A stretch of DNA of 48,488 bases from Protofrankia sp. CiP1_Cm_nod1 (GCF_920888515.1 NZ_CAKKTM010000355.1:1-48488), one strand, 5' to 3'. Counted from the first letter of the stretch, positions 22,725-32,887 are shown. A program made the numbers and translations. The notes: generated by a model from the letters alone, not told the origin.

Positions 22725-23654
22725 GGCGAGCACCTCGTCGATCACGGCCGGGTCGTCCTCGGCCAGGCCGCGGGCGCTGACCCCGCAGAACGGGTCGAGA
22801 GGCGCGGCGTCATCCTCACCACGGCCGACGATGTCCGCCGGGTGCAGCACGGCGGTCGGCAGCGCGAGCTCCTTGCGGAAGCCGTTGGCCGCGGCCATCA
22901 GCGTGTCGAGCAGGACCCGCAGGCGCACGTCCTCGGCGGAGCGGGCCTCCCGGCTGCCCCGCCGGGACGCGGTCGCGGCGGCTTCGAGCTCGGCGACCCG
23001 CTGCCGTAGCCGGCGGGTCTCGGCCTCGGCGTCCCGGGCGGCGGCGACCGCCTCGTCACGGGCCTTCTCCGCCGTCTCGACGGCCTCGTTCGCCGTGCTC
23101 TCGGTCCGGCGGAGCCGGTCGGAGGAGGAGCGCAGCCGGCGGCGGGCGTCCTCCACCTCGGAGCGGGCGGCCGCCAGACGTTCCCGCAACTGGTCGTTCT
23201 CGGCCTTGGCGCTCTGCCGGAGCGTGTCGAGCTGTTCATGCAGACGTGTGACCGTCTCGGTGGCGTCGACCGCGCGGGCCGACGCCGCGGCCTCGGCCAC
23301 CTCATGGGCGGCGGCCTCGAGCATCCGTTCCCAGCCGGGCAGCCGCAGGACGTAGGCGACGGCCGCGATCTCCTCGGGCGGCGCCGCCTCGGGCGGCCCC
23401 TCGTCGGACTCCAGCGACGCCACGAGCTCGGGCAGGGCCAGCCGCAGCCGCTCGGCGACCCGGCCGCGAAAGACCGCGTCGTTGGCCATGGCCGCCGCCA
23501 GCGGCGTCGCTCCGAGCCGGGACCGTCGGGACGGGATGAAGCGGCGGACAGCCACGAGCGTGGCCGGCACGTCCTGTTCCGGGAGATCGGCGAGGGTGTC
23601 GGCCGCGAACGCCACGATCTGTGCCCGGACGCTGGACGGAAGCGGCTCGCTCAC
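22335..23654 (-). CDS. NYN-domain protein with long coiled coil (COG3688-like)
   Basis: 439 residues from GTG 23654 (MSEPLPSSVRAQIVAFAADT); the frame is open 300 bp further but without homology. Residues 1-140 are helical. About 145-260 is a coiled coil (VTRLHEQLDTLRQSAKAEND, RRTESTANEAVETAEKARDE). The C-terminal 130 residues are an NYN/PIN-like RNase domain: HLIVDGYNVTKRGYG, VVFDATAVTARPVG, DEEIVRLVRAEPVG, VTSDREVAD. Such proteins are related to the YacP/Rae1 group of RNases and are widespread in actinobacteria; the RNA target is unknown. Its 3' end was copied into the island at 16923-17317. Confidence 0.88.
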   Translation of the reverse strand: MSEPLPSSVRAQIVAFAADTLADLPEQDVPATLVAVRRFIPSRRSRLGATPLAAAMANDAVFRGRVAERLRLALPELVASLESDEGPPEAAPPEEIAAVAYVLRLPGWERMLEAAAHEVAEAAASARAVDATETVTRLHEQLDTLRQSAKAENDQLRERLAAARSEVEDARRRLRSSSDRLRRTESTANEAVETAEKARDEAVAAARDAEAETRRLRQRVAELEAAATASRRGSREARSAEDVRLRVLLDTLMAAANGFRKELALPTAVLHPADIVGRGEDDAAPLDPFCGVSARGLAEDDPAVIDEVLAVPGVHLIVDGYNVTKRGYGSLTLQAQRARLLSGLGALAGRASESEITVVFDATAVTARPVGVAAPRGVRVLFSRSGQLADEEIVRLVRAEPVGRPVVVVTSDREVADTSRRSGARPVPSAALLARLDRS

Positions 23655-24157
23655 CCGGACGCCCGTGCAGGCGCGCACGGCGCGTCGCCCAGCCTGCCAC
23701 CGCCACCTGGCGAGCCGCCGTCCGACGGCCTGCCGCCGGCCACCGCGATACTGGTCGCCGTGGTGCCGTTCGGCCCACCAGGGTGACAATGCCGGAGGCC
23801 CGCGGTATGCCCGGCCGCCGCCCCTCGCCCCCCGCCCCGGCCGGGACAGCCGAGCCCGCCAGGGCCGCCGGGAACGGCCTGGGCACGGGCCCGCCCCTGG
23901 TGCCACGGCCTCCCCGCCACGGCGCAGCGGACCGGATCCGCGCGTGTCCCCCACCGGATGCGGGCAGGGGGTTCGGGAAGATCGAGGGACACGGCCAGAC
24001 TCCGGGGCACGTTGGGAACAACGACGACGACACCCCAGCGTATCGGGCCAGCCCGATCCCTCCGGATCGCATGGGTTCTCGGCCGTTTCGTCCAGGCCAC
24101 AGCGCCAGCCCCGCCCGGCCAGGCCCGCCCGGCCGGCCGGGCCCGTCCTGACAGGCG
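23655..24157. other. Intergenic region, 503 bp
   Basis: Very GC-rich with long frames on both strands that look like composition effects (Arg/Pro/Gly-rich, no homology seen). It contains the presumed leader and promoter of the NYN gene; AACGACGACGACACCCCAGC near 24018 is the only less GC-rich part. No gene, repeat or terminator could be supported. Confidence 0.4.
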
Positions 24158-24556
24158 CTACCGGGCGAGGGCGGCCCGGATGCGCTCGGCGGCGTCGTCG
24201 AGCGCATCCGGGTCAGGGCTGTGATCGGCCGCCTCGAACGAGATGTCGGCCTCGGAGTCGATCGGGATGAGGTGCACGTGCACGTGTGGCACCTCCAGCC
24301 CGGCCAGCAGCGCGGCCACCTTGCGGGGGCGGAAGGCGGTGTCGATGGCCCGCCCGACCAGGGCCGCGGTGCCCCACAGCTCCCGCAGGACGTCGGGCGG
24401 CAGGTCGATCCAGTGGTCGACCTCCAGTCGTGGCACCACCAGGGTGTGCCCCGGCCGGATCGGGGCGATGGTCAGGAACGCCGCGCTGTGGTCGTCCTCG
24501 TGGACGATCCGTCCGGGCAGCTCCCTCTTGATGATCCGGGTGAAGATGCTGGCCAT
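24158..24556 (-). CDS. HIT family nucleotide-binding protein
   Basis: 132 residues from ATG 24556 (MASIFTRIIKRELPGRIVHE); an ATG five codons upstream is less likely. All HIT landmarks are present: FLTIAPIRPGHTLVVPR, DLPPDVLRELWGTAALVGRA, and the histidine triad HVHVHLIP near 100. These proteins hydrolyse AMP-linked nucleotides such as adenosine phosphoramidate or Ap4A. The acidic end (DSEADISFEAADHSPDPDAL) is usual. Single gene, leftward, diverging from the VOC gene. Confidence 0.93.
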   Translation of the reverse strand: MASIFTRIIKRELPGRIVHEDDHSAAFLTIAPIRPGHTLVVPRLEVDHWIDLPPDVLRELWGTAALVGRAIDTAFRPRKVAALLAGLEVPHVHVHLIPIDSEADISFEAADHSPDPDALDDAAERIRAALAR

Positions 24557-24816
24557 GCCCGGACAGTACATGTCGGACGGTGGCTGTATCTGGACGGTAT
24601 CCGTATCCGGACGGCGTCATCTGGACGGCGTCTGCATCCGGACCGTAGCCGGGTGAGGCCCGACAGTGACCGTACCGCTCCGCCCCACCCGCGCTGGCGG
24701 CGGCGGGGACGCCGGCGCGGACGGGCCGGCGGGCCCATGGGTGACGCACCGGCGCAGACCGGTCAGCCATACGGAATCATGCGCCTGTGGCCTGGTTTGA
24801 AACGAATGGCATCCGC

Positions 24817-25182
24817 ATGGCCCAGGTAAGCCTGGACTGCGTCGACGTGGAGCTGATGGTCAGGTTCTGGTCGTCGGCGCTCGGCTACGAGGTCGCGCGT
24901 CATGATGGCGGCTCGGCCGTCCTGCGCCACCCGGCCGGCGCCGGCCCCAAGCTGCGCTTACGGCGCGTGTCCGGATCGGTGCCGAGCCCGGGCCGGCTGC
25001 ACCTGGACCTGTACGCGGTGGACGCCGCGCGCGTCGTCGGCTGGCTGTCGTCGCTGGGCGCCCGCGAGGTCGGGCACTACACCGACGGCGCCGACAGCGG
25101 CTTCATCCTCGCCGACCCGGAGGGCAACGAGTTCCGGGTCACCACGGCGGGTCAGGACGGGTTCGCCCGGCCGTTCGCGTAA
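24817..25182 (+). CDS. VOC (glyoxalase-like) domain protein
   Basis: 121 residues from ATG 24817 (MAQVSLDCVDVELMVRFWSS). A GTG at 24787 would add ten residues (MAWFETNGIR); neither has a clear ribosome site, and the family normally begins near MAQVSLDC. The two beta-alpha-beta-beta-beta modules of the VOC fold are visible: VRFWSSALGYEVAR then PGRLHLDLYAVDAARVVGWL and FILADPEGNEFRV. H in LHLDLY and E in EGNEF could bind a metal. The substrate is unknown. Single gene before the exonuclease gene. Confidence 0.88.
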   Translation: MAQVSLDCVDVELMVRFWSSALGYEVARHDGGSAVLRHPAGAGPKLRLRRVSGSVPSPGRLHLDLYAVDAARVVGWLSSLGAREVGHYTDGADSGFILADPEGNEFRVTTAGQDGFARPFA

Positions 25183-25300
25183 CGGGCCGGCGACACCTGG
25201 CGACCAGCCGGTGACCGGCGGGCGGGGCGGGAGCCGGTCCGGGAACGAGGCGGGAACGGGACGGGAAAACTGTCGTGAGCGGGGACTAGCGTACCCGTAC

Positions 25301-27109
25301 ATGCGCCGGTTCCCCTCCGTGCCGGGCGGCGGCCACCCGGACACGCCGCCCACCTCGCCTGCCGGGCCCCAGCCCCCGCTCCACCAGGGCGTTCCGGCGG
25401 GCCGCCAGTTAAACGATCATGTCCGTCCCGTGCTGCCGGCACCCCAGCTGCCCGAGCCGCCGGCGGAGCTCGGCCGTCCCCTGCGGGAGGTCACCTTCGT
25501 CGTGGTGGACCTGGAGACCACCGGCAGCCAGGCGGCCGACAGTGAGATCACCGAGATCGGCGCGGTGAAGATCCGCGGCGGGGATGTCCTCGGGGAGCTG
25601 GCGACGCTGGTGCGGCCGGCCGCGCCGATCCCGCCGTTCATCTCGGTCCTCACCGGGATCACCGACGCGATGGTCGCCACCGCGCCGCGCATCGACGCCG
25701 TCCTGCCGGCCTTCCTGGAGTTCGCCCACGGCGGCGTGCTGGTCGCGCACAACGCGCCCTTCGACCTCGGCTTCCTGCGGGAGGCGTGCGTACGCTGCGG
25801 CCAGCCCGTCCCCGCCTGGGAACATCTGGACACGCTCCGTATCGCCAGGCAGGTGCTGGGCCGGGACGAGACCCCGGACCACAAGCTCGCCTCGCTGGCC
25901 CGGCTCTTCCCCGCGGACGCCGGGCCCTGCCACCGGGCGCTGGCGGACGCGCGGGCGACCGTCGCCGTGCTGCACGGGCTGTTCGAGCGTCTGGCCGGCT
26001 TCGGCGTGACCACGCTGGAGGAGGTGCACGGGTTCTCCCGCAAGGTCTCCCCCGCCCGGCGGCGCAAGCGGCACCTGGCGGACGACCTGCCGACCGGCCC
26101 GGGGGTGTACATCTTCCGGGACAGCGCCGACCGGCCGCTCTACGTCGGGACGTCCCGGTCGGTGCGGGCCCGCGTCCGGTCGTACTTCACCGCCGGTGAG
26201 CCGCGGCAGCGGATGGCCGCGATGGTCGCCTCGGCCGAACGGGTGGACGCGGTCACGTGCGCGCACGCGCTGGAGGCGCAGGTCCGGGAGGTCCGGCTGA
26301 TCGCCGAGCACAAGCCCCCGTACAACCGGCGCTCCCGCAATCCGGAACGGGCGGTCTACCTGAAGATCACCGACGAGCCGTACCCGCGGCTGTCCCGGGT
26401 GCGCGCGGCCCGGGACGACGCCACCTACCTCGGCCCCTTCCCCAGCATGGCCGCGGCGGACCTCGCCGCGGCCGCGATCCACGAGGCGATCCCGCTGCGC
26501 CAGTGCGCCACCCGGCTGTCCCCGCGCCGGCCCACCGCCGCGTGCGCGCTGGCGGAGCTGGACCGCTGCGGGGCGCCCTGCGACGGCCGGGAGAGCCCGC
26601 AGCAGTATGCGCGGCACGTGGCGGCGGCCGTGACGGCCATCACCACCGACCCCCAGGTGGTCGTGGACGCCGCGCGGGCCCGCATCGCCGTCCTCGCCGC
26701 CGAGCGACGCTACGAGGACGCGGCCGTCGTCCGCGACCGGCTGCTGGCCTTCCTGCGCGCCGCGCGGCGGCTCCAGCACCTGTCGGCGCTGACCGGCGTG
26801 GCCGAGATGACCGCCGCCGCGCCCGGCGAGGAGGGCGGGTGGGACATCGCGGTGATCCGCCACGGCCGGCTCGCTGGGGCGGCCAGCGCACCGGCACGCA
26901 CCGATCCGTGGCCCTGGGTGACGGCGGCCCGGGCCAGCGCCGAGACCGTGCGGCCGGGGCCGGGCCCCACGCCCTGCGCGAGCGCCGAGGAGACCGAGCT
27001 GATCCAGCGCTGGCTGACCGGCCCGGGCGTGCGCCTGGTCGGCCTCGACGGCCAGTGGGCCTCCCCGGTGACCGCGGCGGCCAGGCAGATCGCCCTGCTG
27101 GGCGGCTGA
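25301..27109 (+). CDS. DEDDh exonuclease fused to UvrC-like GIY-YIG domain
   Basis: 602 residues from ATG 25301 (MRRFPSVPGGGHPDTPPTSP); the frame continues upstream through the VOC gene but homology starts later, near residue 60. Residues about 60-230 are a DnaQ-type 3'-5' exonuclease: VVVDLETTG, VAHNAPFDLGFL, CHRALADARAT give the D-E-D-H-D set. Residues about 255-340 are a GIY-YIG nuclease: GPGVYIFRDS and PLYVGTS with RARVRSY. A UvrC-like region with three conserved cysteines (CATRLSPRRPTAAC, CGAPC) follows. M. tuberculosis Rv2191 has the same build. Probable role in DNA repair. Confidence 0.9.
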   Translation: MRRFPSVPGGGHPDTPPTSPAGPQPPLHQGVPAGRQLNDHVRPVLPAPQLPEPPAELGRPLREVTFVVVDLETTGSQAADSEITEIGAVKIRGGDVLGELATLVRPAAPIPPFISVLTGITDAMVATAPRIDAVLPAFLEFAHGGVLVAHNAPFDLGFLREACVRCGQPVPAWEHLDTLRIARQVLGRDETPDHKLASLARLFPADAGPCHRALADARATVAVLHGLFERLAGFGVTTLEEVHGFSRKVSPARRRKRHLADDLPTGPGVYIFRDSADRPLYVGTSRSVRARVRSYFTAGEPRQRMAAMVASAERVDAVTCAHALEAQVREVRLIAEHKPPYNRRSRNPERAVYLKITDEPYPRLSRVRAARDDATYLGPFPSMAAADLAAAAIHEAIPLRQCATRLSPRRPTAACALAELDRCGAPCDGRESPQQYARHVAAAVTAITTDPQVVVDAARARIAVLAAERRYEDAAVVRDRLLAFLRAARRLQHLSALTGVAEMTAAAPGEEGGWDIAVIRHGRLAGAASAPARTDPWPWVTAARASAETVRPGPGPTPCASAEETELIQRWLTGPGVRLVGLDGQWASPVTAAARQIALLGG

Positions 27110-27277
27110 CCGCCACCCGGCCAGCGCCGCAGGCCCACTGGCGCGGCCAGGCGGCCAGGATGCCCGGGGCGGCCGGGCGCCCCGATAGCCGGGCATCCGG
27201 CCACCCCTGCGACCCGGCCACCCCTGCCACCCCGGCCGCGCCGGAAACCCCGGCCGCGCCGGCCGTACCGGAAGCCG

Positions 27278-28195
27278 CTACCGCGCGAGCCGGCCGAGCA
27301 GTGCGCTCGCCGCCAGGATCGTCACGCCGGCGGAGCCGATCAGGACGGCGAAGTCGAGCGGCAGGTGGGCATGCGCGCCGATCAGCAGGCCACGCAGCGC
27401 GTCGACCAGGTAGCTCAGCGGGTTGAGGTAGCTGACCACACGCACCCAGGACGGCATGATGTCGACCGGGTAGAGGGCGTTGCTGGCGAAGAACATCGGC
27501 ATCATGATCGCCTGACCGATACCCATCAGCCGGTCCCGGGAGAGCACCAGCCCCGCGATCACGATGGACAGGCAGGCGAAGAACGCCGCGCCGATCACCA
27601 CCGCCACCGCGGCGCCCAGCAGCTTCAGCGGGTTGGCGGTCAGCCCGACGCCGAGCACCGCCGCGAGCAGCACGACGACGAACACCTGGATCAGCGCGCG
27701 CACCCCGGCTGCGAAGGCCTTGCCCGTGACCAGCGCGGTGCGTGGCGTGGGCGTGACCATGAGCTTGGCCAGCACGCCCGCGTCCCGGTCCCAGATGATC
27801 TGGATACCGTAGAAGATCGAGATGAACAGCGCGGACTGGGCGAGGATCCCCGGTGCCAGGTAGTCCAGATACGGAACGGACCCGGTCGGGATGGCGTGGA
27901 TGCGGTTGAACGTCACGCCGAAGACCAGCAGCCACAGCGCGGGCTGGACGGCCCTGGTGTAGAGCTCCACCCGGTCGTGGCGCAGCTTCTGCAGCTCCAC
28001 CAGGGACAGCGTGGCCAGCCGGCGCAGCAGCAGCCGGGCCGCGCCCAGCCTGCTGGCGTCGAAGTCGTCGTCGATGAGGCCGCCGGGCCAGGCCCTGCCG
28101 GCCGCGCTCCCGGTGCTCCGGGAATCCCGCTCCCCGGGAGGGCTAGCCAACCCGGCTGGCGGCACGGCGGGTGTGCTGGACGCCACGGAAATCAC
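27278..28195 (-). CDS. ABC-2 type exporter permease (DrrB-like)
   Basis: 305 residues from GTG 28195, overlapping the end of the ATPase gene by 53 bp; GTG 28186 is an alternative. A cytoplasmic N-terminus of about 80 residues is followed by six membrane helices, for example VQPALWLLVFGVTF, DYLAPGILAQSALFISIFYG, ALIQVFVVVLLAAVLGVGL, and the ABC-2 signature region VSYLNPLSYLVDALRGLLIG. It works with the ATPase encoded upstream to export a hydrophobic compound or lipid. Substrate unknown. Confidence 0.92.
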   Translation of the reverse strand: MISVASSTPAVPPAGLASPPGERDSRSTGSAAGRAWPGGLIDDDFDASRLGAARLLLRRLATLSLVELQKLRHDRVELYTRAVQPALWLLVFGVTFNRIHAIPTGSVPYLDYLAPGILAQSALFISIFYGIQIIWDRDAGVLAKLMVTPTPRTALVTGKAFAAGVRALIQVFVVVLLAAVLGVGLTANPLKLLGAAVAVVIGAAFFACLSIVIAGLVLSRDRLMGIGQAIMMPMFFASNALYPVDIMPSWVRVVSYLNPLSYLVDALRGLLIGAHAHLPLDFAVLIGSAGVTILAASALLGRLAR

Positions 28196-29009
28196 CTGCC
28201 TCGTTGCCGTTGCCGTTGCCGGCGAGCGCGCCGCCGGTGTGGTGCCGGAAGACGTCCTCCAGGCTGGCCCGCGGGCCCAGCGCGGCCTTCAGCTCGCCGG
28301 GCACACCGGTGGCCCGTACCCGGCCGGCGTGCATCAGCGCGACCCGGTCGCAGAGGACGTCGGCCTCCTCCATGTAGTGGGTGGTCAGCAGCACCGCCAT
28401 GCCGTACTCCTCGCGCAGGCGCAGGACGTGCTCCCAGACGCTGTCGCGGGCGATCGGGTCGAGGCCGACGGTCGGCTCGTCGAGGATGAGCAGCCGTGGC
28501 GCGTTGACCAGGGCCTGGGCCAGTTCCAGGCGGCGGACCATCCCGCCCGAGTAGGTGCGCGCCAGCCGGTCGGCGACGTCGGTCAGGCCCATGGCCGCCA
28601 GCGCCTGGTCGACCCTGGCCCGGCGGTGCCGGCGCGGGACGTCGAACAGGCCGGCGAACAGCGCGACGTTCTCGCGTCCGGTCAGCCCGCTGTCCGCGGA
28701 GAGCATCTGCGGGACGTAGCCGATCAGCCGCCGGGCCCGGATCGGCTGGCGGGCCGCGTCCACCCCGAAGACGGCAGCCGAGCCGGCCGCCGGCCGCAGC
28801 AGCGTCACGATGACGCGGATCGCCGTGGTCTTGCCGGCGCCGTTCGGCCCGAGCAGGCCGACGATCTCCCCGGGGGCGAGGGTGAGGTCGAGGGAGTCGA
28901 CCGCGGTCTTCGCACCGAAGCGGTAGGTCAGCCCCCGGACGTCCAGCGCCGGCGGGTCGTCCCGGGCCGGCGCGGACGCGGCCGGGGACACGGAGTGATC
29001 GATGGACAT
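28143..29009 (-). CDS. ABC exporter ATP-binding protein (DrrA-like)
   Basis: 288 residues from ATG 29009 with GGAGG 5 nt upstream. Walker A GPNGAGKTT near 53-61, Q-loop VPQMLSADSGLTGREN, signature YSGGMVRRLELAQAL near 147, Walker B RLLILDEPTVGLDP near 168-181, H-loop LLTTHYMEEADVLCDRVALM. This is the DrrA/daunorubicin-resistance-like group, with a C-terminal regulatory extension (LKAALGPRASLEDVF). First gene of a two-gene operon with the permease. Confidence 0.95.
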   Translation of the reverse strand: MSIDHSVSPAASAPARDDPPALDVRGLTYRFGAKTAVDSLDLTLAPGEIVGLLGPNGAGKTTAIRVIVTLLRPAAGSAAVFGVDAARQPIRARRLIGYVPQMLSADSGLTGRENVALFAGLFDVPRRHRRARVDQALAAMGLTDVADRLARTYSGGMVRRLELAQALVNAPRLLILDEPTVGLDPIARDSVWEHVLRLREEYGMAVLLTTHYMEEADVLCDRVALMHAGRVRATGVPGELKAALGPRASLEDVFRHHTGGALAGNGNGNEAGDFRGVQHTRRAASRVG

Positions 29010-29055
29010 CCGGCCTCCATATCTTTTTCTTTCTACAACTAACTATCCACCTCCA
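29010..29055 (-). promoter_or_regulatory. AT-rich promoter region of the ABC exporter operon
   Basis: Just upstream of the start, read leftward: GATAGTTAGTTGTAGAAAG, then AAAAAGATATGGAGG. It is far more AT-rich than its surroundings and has a repeated TAGTTAGTTG, which suggests a regulator site overlapping the promoter. The exact -10 was not assigned. Confidence 0.45.
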
Positions 29056-29272
29056 CGGCTGCCGCGTCACCTGCCCCGGGCCGGCCACCCGCACGCCGGC
29101 CCGCCTTCCTCCGCCCAGCGGCGGCCGGCCAGCCGGCCAGCCGGCCGGCCAAACCATCGGACATCCGCCCGAACAGCCCGTAAACGGCCTGGAGCCTCCC
29201 ACCTCCGGATGACGGAAGCGGAAGGCCCCAGGTAGGCCGTGCGGCGGGAAGAACCGGGAAGAGCTCAGCCGG

Positions 29273-30877
29273 TCAGTGCCCGCCCTCGGGACGCTGCGGG
29301 GAGCCGGTCGGCTCCGGCTGGCGTTCCTCGTCCTCGACGAAGAAGCCGCTGACAGCCCGTCCCGCACGGCGCACGAGGTCGCCCTTGCCGTGCCCCTCCC
29401 CCGCGGGCGGCAGGGCCACCCGGTCGGTCGGCACCCGGGGGTGGTCGGGCACCGGCGGCAGCTTCGGCCGGTGCTCCTCGATGAACTCCCCGTTGGGCAG
29501 CTGCTGGATGATCCCGGTCTCGATGCCGTGCGCGGCGATCTCGCGGTCACGCTCCTGCAGGTGGATGCACAGCTTCCTGGTGAGGTAGAAGGCGATCGGC
29601 GGCAGGACGATGGCGCCGACACGTCCCGCCCAGGTCATCGCGTTCAGCGAGATGTCGAACGTCTTGGCGATGACGTCGTTGCCACCCGAGATCCACAGCA
29701 CCAGGTAGAACGCGATGGCGAAGACGCCGAGGGCGGTGCGGGTGGGCGCCTCGCGCGGGCGCTGCAGCAGGTTGTGCGACTCCTTGTCACCGGTGACCTT
29801 CGCCTCGATGAACGGGTACACGGCGAGCAGGGTGAACAGGATGCCGGGCAGGATCAGCGTCGGCCAGAACACCGCCGGGACGGTGTGCCCGAGCCCACGG
29901 AACTCCCACGGCGGGAACAGCCGGGTCGATCCGTCCAGGAAGCCGATGTACCAGTCCGGCTGGGAGGCGGAGCTGACGTTCGCCGGGTCGTACGGCCCGA
30001 AGGCCCAGATCGGGTTGATCTGGGCAAGGCCCCCGAGCAGGGCGAGCATCGCGAACACCAGCATGAAGAAGCCGCTGGACTTCGCCGCGAAGACCGGGAA
30101 GACCCGGTGCCCGACGACGTTGTGCTCGGTCTTGCCCGGCCCGGGGAAGTCGGTGTGCTTCTGGTGCCAGAGGATGCCCAGATGGGCGCCGATCAGCGCC
30201 AGCAGGATGCCCGGCACCAGCAGGATGTGGACGACGTACAGCCGGGGGATGAAGTTCTCGCCCGGCCACTCACCGTTGAAGACGAGGAAGGACGCCCAGG
30301 TGCCGACGACCGGGATCGACTGCGCGATGGACGCGGCGATCCGCAGCCCGGTGCCGGAGAGCAGGTCGTCCGGCAGCGAGTAGCCGGCGAAGCCCTCCAG
30401 GATGCCCAGCACGAACAGGCCGACGCCGATCAGCCAGTTGACCTCGCGGGGCTTGCGGAAGGCGCCGGTGAAGAACACCCGCATCAGGTGCACCAGGATG
30501 GACGCGACGAACAGCAGCGCGGCCCAGTGGTGGATCTGGCGGAAGACCAGGCCCGCGCGGGTGTCGAAACTGATCTCCAGGGTCGACGCGTAGGCGCGGC
30601 TCATCTCGACGCCCTTGAGCGGCACGTACGAGCCGTCGTAGACGACCTCGGTGTTGCTCGGGTCGAAGAACAGCGTCAGGTAGATGCCGGTCAGCACCAG
30701 GATGACGAAGCTGTAGAGGGCGATCTCCCCGATCATGAAGGACCAGTGGCCGGGGAACACCTTGTTCAGGTTGCGCCGCAGCGCCTCCTGCGTGCCGAAC
30801 CGTTCGTCGGCCGCCCGGTTGAGCGCGCGGACGGGGCCCGGCCTCTTGACCAGGGGCGGTGGTGGGACGGTGGTCAT
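29273..30877 (-). CDS. qcrB: Cytochrome bc1 complex cytochrome b subunit QcrB
   Basis: 534 residues; ATGA overlap with the qcrA stop. It is the membrane quinol-oxidising subunit of the bcc:aa3 supercomplex. Heme-ligand helices are visible ([40 protein letters not shown]), and the Qo-site motif is PDWY ([12 protein letters not shown]) as usual in actinobacteria rather than PEWY. The eight-helix core is followed by an extra C-terminal cytoplasmic region of about 130 residues ([20 protein letters not shown]), also actinobacterial. Last gene of ctaE-qcrC-qcrA-qcrB. Confidence 0.97.
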   Translation of the reverse strand: MTTVPPPPLVKRPGPVRALNRAADERFGTQEALRRNLNKVFPGHWSFMIGEIALYSFVILVLTGIYLTLFFDPSNTEVVYDGSYVPLKGVEMSRAYASTLEISFDTRAGLVFRQIHHWAALLFVASILVHLMRVFFTGAFRKPREVNWLIGVGLFVLGILEGFAGYSLPDDLLSGTGLRIAASIAQSIPVVGTWASFLVFNGEWPGENFIPRLYVVHILLVPGILLALIGAHLGILWHQKHTDFPGPGKTEHNVVGHRVFPVFAAKSSGFFMLVFAMLALLGGLAQINPIWAFGPYDPANVSSASQPDWYIGFLDGSTRLFPPWEFRGLGHTVPAVFWPTLILPGILFTLLAVYPFIEAKVTGDKESHNLLQRPREAPTRTALGVFAIAFYLVLWISGGNDVIAKTFDISLNAMTWAGRVGAIVLPPIAFYLTRKLCIHLQERDREIAAHGIETGIIQQLPNGEFIEEHRPKLPPVPDHPRVPTDRVALPPAGEGHGKGDLVRRAGRAVSGFFVEDEERQPEPTGSPQRPEGGH

Positions 30878-32082
30878 GAGCGCTCCCAGAAGGCGGGACC
30901 GACGGGCTCGGTGTAGTCGCCGTCTCGTGCGATGAAATATCCGTCCGCGTCAACGCCGATCGCCAGCTGCGGCAGGGACCGGCTGGCCGGCCCGAAGATC
31001 GCTCGACATCCGTCCAGCACATCGAACACGGACTGGTGGCAGGGGCAGAGCAGGTGGTGGGTCTGCGCCTCGTAGAGGCTGACCGGGCAGCCCGCGTGGG
31101 TGCAGATCTTGGAGTAGGCGACGTGGCCGTCGTAGGCCCAGTTCTCCCGGCCCGGCCGCGGCCGATTCTCGTCCGGGCCGAGCCTGATCAGGACGGTGGC
31201 GCTGTCGGCCTTCTGGTGCAGGGTGAGCTGGGGCTCGTAGCGGACCCTGCCGTCCGGCTCGGTGACCGGGACCGCCGGGAACACCGTCTCGATGCCGCCG
31301 ATGGAGATGTCACCGAGCCTGACCGGGGTGCCCTCGCCGGTGACCAGCCGGGCGCCCTTCACCCAGTGGGTGTGGTTGAGCTGCTTGCCCGGCTTGCGGT
31401 TGGTCAGGTTCAGCAGCGGTACCACCAGCAGGGCGCCGAGCACCGTGCCCGCGCCGAGCAGGGTCCGGCGGATCAGCGGCCGGCGGGCCAGCCCGGTGTC
31501 GGCGTAGCCGAGGGCGACCGTCTCCTCGGTGGCGGCGATCTCCTCGTCCGCGGACCTGAAGGGATGCCGCTCCTGGACGGCCTCCTCGTGCGGCATGAGC
31601 CGCTTGGCCCAGATGATGACCCCGAACCCGATGCCGCCCACGGCCAGGGCGAGCGCGGCGCCCAGGGCCGGGGTGTAGTACTCCTTGTGCTTGTCACCGA
31701 CGAAGTTAGTGACGACGAACCCGACCGTCCCGATGATCGAGACCACGAACCAGAACGCGGCCAGCCGCTCGGCCCGGCGTTCGGCCCGGCGGTCGACCGC
31801 CTCGGCGTGGGGATCGCGTACGCTCACGCCCCGCTCGGGCGGCTCGGCCAGCAGGACCGTCGACCCCGCGCGGGTCGAGTCGGTCTGGTGCGGCGGGGTG
31901 CCGAGACGCTCGGGACCGTCGTCACGGCCCTGCCGCAGCTCGGGCCCGCCAGCGCCGGCGCCGGCGCCGGACCCGGACGCGGGCTCCCCCGACGGCTTCA
32001 CCGGGTGCTTGGCCCGGTCGAAGATGCTGCCGCCGTCGCCGGACGGGCCCGGGCCGGCGTTGTCGTCGTCCTGCTTGCTCAT
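30874..32082 (-). CDS. qcrA: Rieske iron-sulfur subunit QcrA
   Basis: 402 residues from ATG 32082 (ATGA overlap with the qcrC stop); the longer open frame upstream is a shadow of qcrC. Residues 1-100 are low-complexity and acidic. Three membrane helices follow ([55 protein letters not shown]), the actinobacterial three-helix Rieske form. The [2Fe-2S] ligands are CTHAGC at 327-332 and CPCHQS at 346-351. It passes electrons from quinol to the diheme QcrC. Confidence 0.97.
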   Translation of the reverse strand: MSKQDDDNAGPGPSGDGGSIFDRAKHPVKPSGEPASGSGAGAGAGGPELRQGRDDGPERLGTPPHQTDSTRAGSTVLLAEPPERGVSVRDPHAEAVDRRAERRAERLAAFWFVVSIIGTVGFVVTNFVGDKHKEYYTPALGAALALAVGGIGFGVIIWAKRLMPHEEAVQERHPFRSADEEIAATEETVALGYADTGLARRPLIRRTLLGAGTVLGALLVVPLLNLTNRKPGKQLNHTHWVKGARLVTGEGTPVRLGDISIGGIETVFPAVPVTEPDGRVRYEPQLTLHQKADSATVLIRLGPDENRPRPGRENWAYDGHVAYSKICTHAGCPVSLYEAQTHHLLCPCHQSVFDVLDGCRAIFGPASRSLPQLAIGVDADGYFIARDGDYTEPVGPAFWERS

Positions 32083-32882
32083 ACCTTCTGCCTCGCTCCG
32101 ATCCACAGGCACACCGCGAGCAGGCCGCCGATCCCGACCAGCCAGGCCAGCAGCCCTTCGGGGACCGGGCCGTACTTGCCGAGGTCGTGGCCACCGGCGC
32201 CCGAGGCCTCGCTGACGTGCCGGACGTACTTGGCGATCGCGACCGCGTCGGCCTCGTCGATCTGCCCCGGGCCGAACAGGGGCATCGACTCCGGACCGGT
32301 CCGCATCGCCTCGATGATCTGGGTCGGGGTGGCGTGGCTGAGGTCCGGCGCGTACTTGCCGTAGGTCAGCGGCGCGCCCGCGCCCGCCGCCTGGTGGCAC
32401 TGGGCGCAGTTCGCCCGGTACAGCTCCCCGCCGTGGGCCAGGTCGGCGTCGTCCCACTCGGCCTCGTCGATGACCGGCTTCTTCGGGCCGCCGCCGAGGC
32501 TGTCGATGTAGGCGGCCAGCTGGTCGATCTGCGTCTGGCTGTAGATCGGGTCCTTGCGCTTGGCCTGCGCGCCCGGCGCGGCCAGCGGCATCCGCCCGGT
32601 GCTGACCTGGAAGTCGACCGCGGCCGACCCGACGCCGATCAGGCTCGGGGCCTGGTTGCCGCCCTGGCCCTGCAGGCCGTGGCAGCTTGAGCAGCCCTGG
32701 AGGTAGAGGGCGCGGCCCGCCCGGACGGCCTCGTTGGTCGCCGCGGTGTCCTCGGCCGTCCCGCGCGGAGCGAACGCCGTCCACAGCACGCCGGTGGCCG
32801 CGAGCGCCACCAGCAGGACCACGGCCGAGGAACGCCGACGCCGGCGTACGGATGCGCGGGCAGCGCCCGTAGATGCAGTCAT
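32079..32882 (-). CDS. qcrC: Diheme cytochrome c subunit QcrC
   Basis: 267 residues from ATG 32882, 5 bp after the ctaE stop. A basic N-terminus and one hydrophobic signal anchor (VVLLVALAATGVLWTAF, 21-37) precede two c-type heme sites, CSSCHG at 64 and CAQCHQ at 159. A C-terminal membrane helix (GLLAWLVGIGGLLAVCLWIG) fixes it in the membrane. It replaces soluble cytochrome c, connecting bcc and aa3. Heme motifs and the axial-Met regions (RMPL; SMPLFGP) are intact. Confidence 0.97.
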   Translation of the reverse strand: MTASTGAARASVRRRRRSSAVVLLVALAATGVLWTAFAPRGTAEDTAATNEAVRAGRALYLQGCSSCHGLQGQGGNQAPSLIGVGSAAVDFQVSTGRMPLAAPGAQAKRKDPIYSQTQIDQLAAYIDSLGGGPKKPVIDEAEWDDADLAHGGELYRANCAQCHQAAGAGAPLTYGKYAPDLSHATPTQIIEAMRTGPESMPLFGPGQIDEADAVAIAKYVRHVSEASGAGGHDLGKYGPVPEGLLAWLVGIGGLLAVCLWIGARQKV

Positions 32883-32887
32883 GTCGC

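Noticed and set aside
25409-27196. Leftward 595-codon frame opposite the exonuclease gene
   Set aside because: Antisense shadow; the rightward frame has complete catalytic motifs.
29276-30916. Rightward 546-codon frame opposite qcrB
   Set aside because: Shadow of the qcrB coding region; no recognisable domain and no ribosome site.
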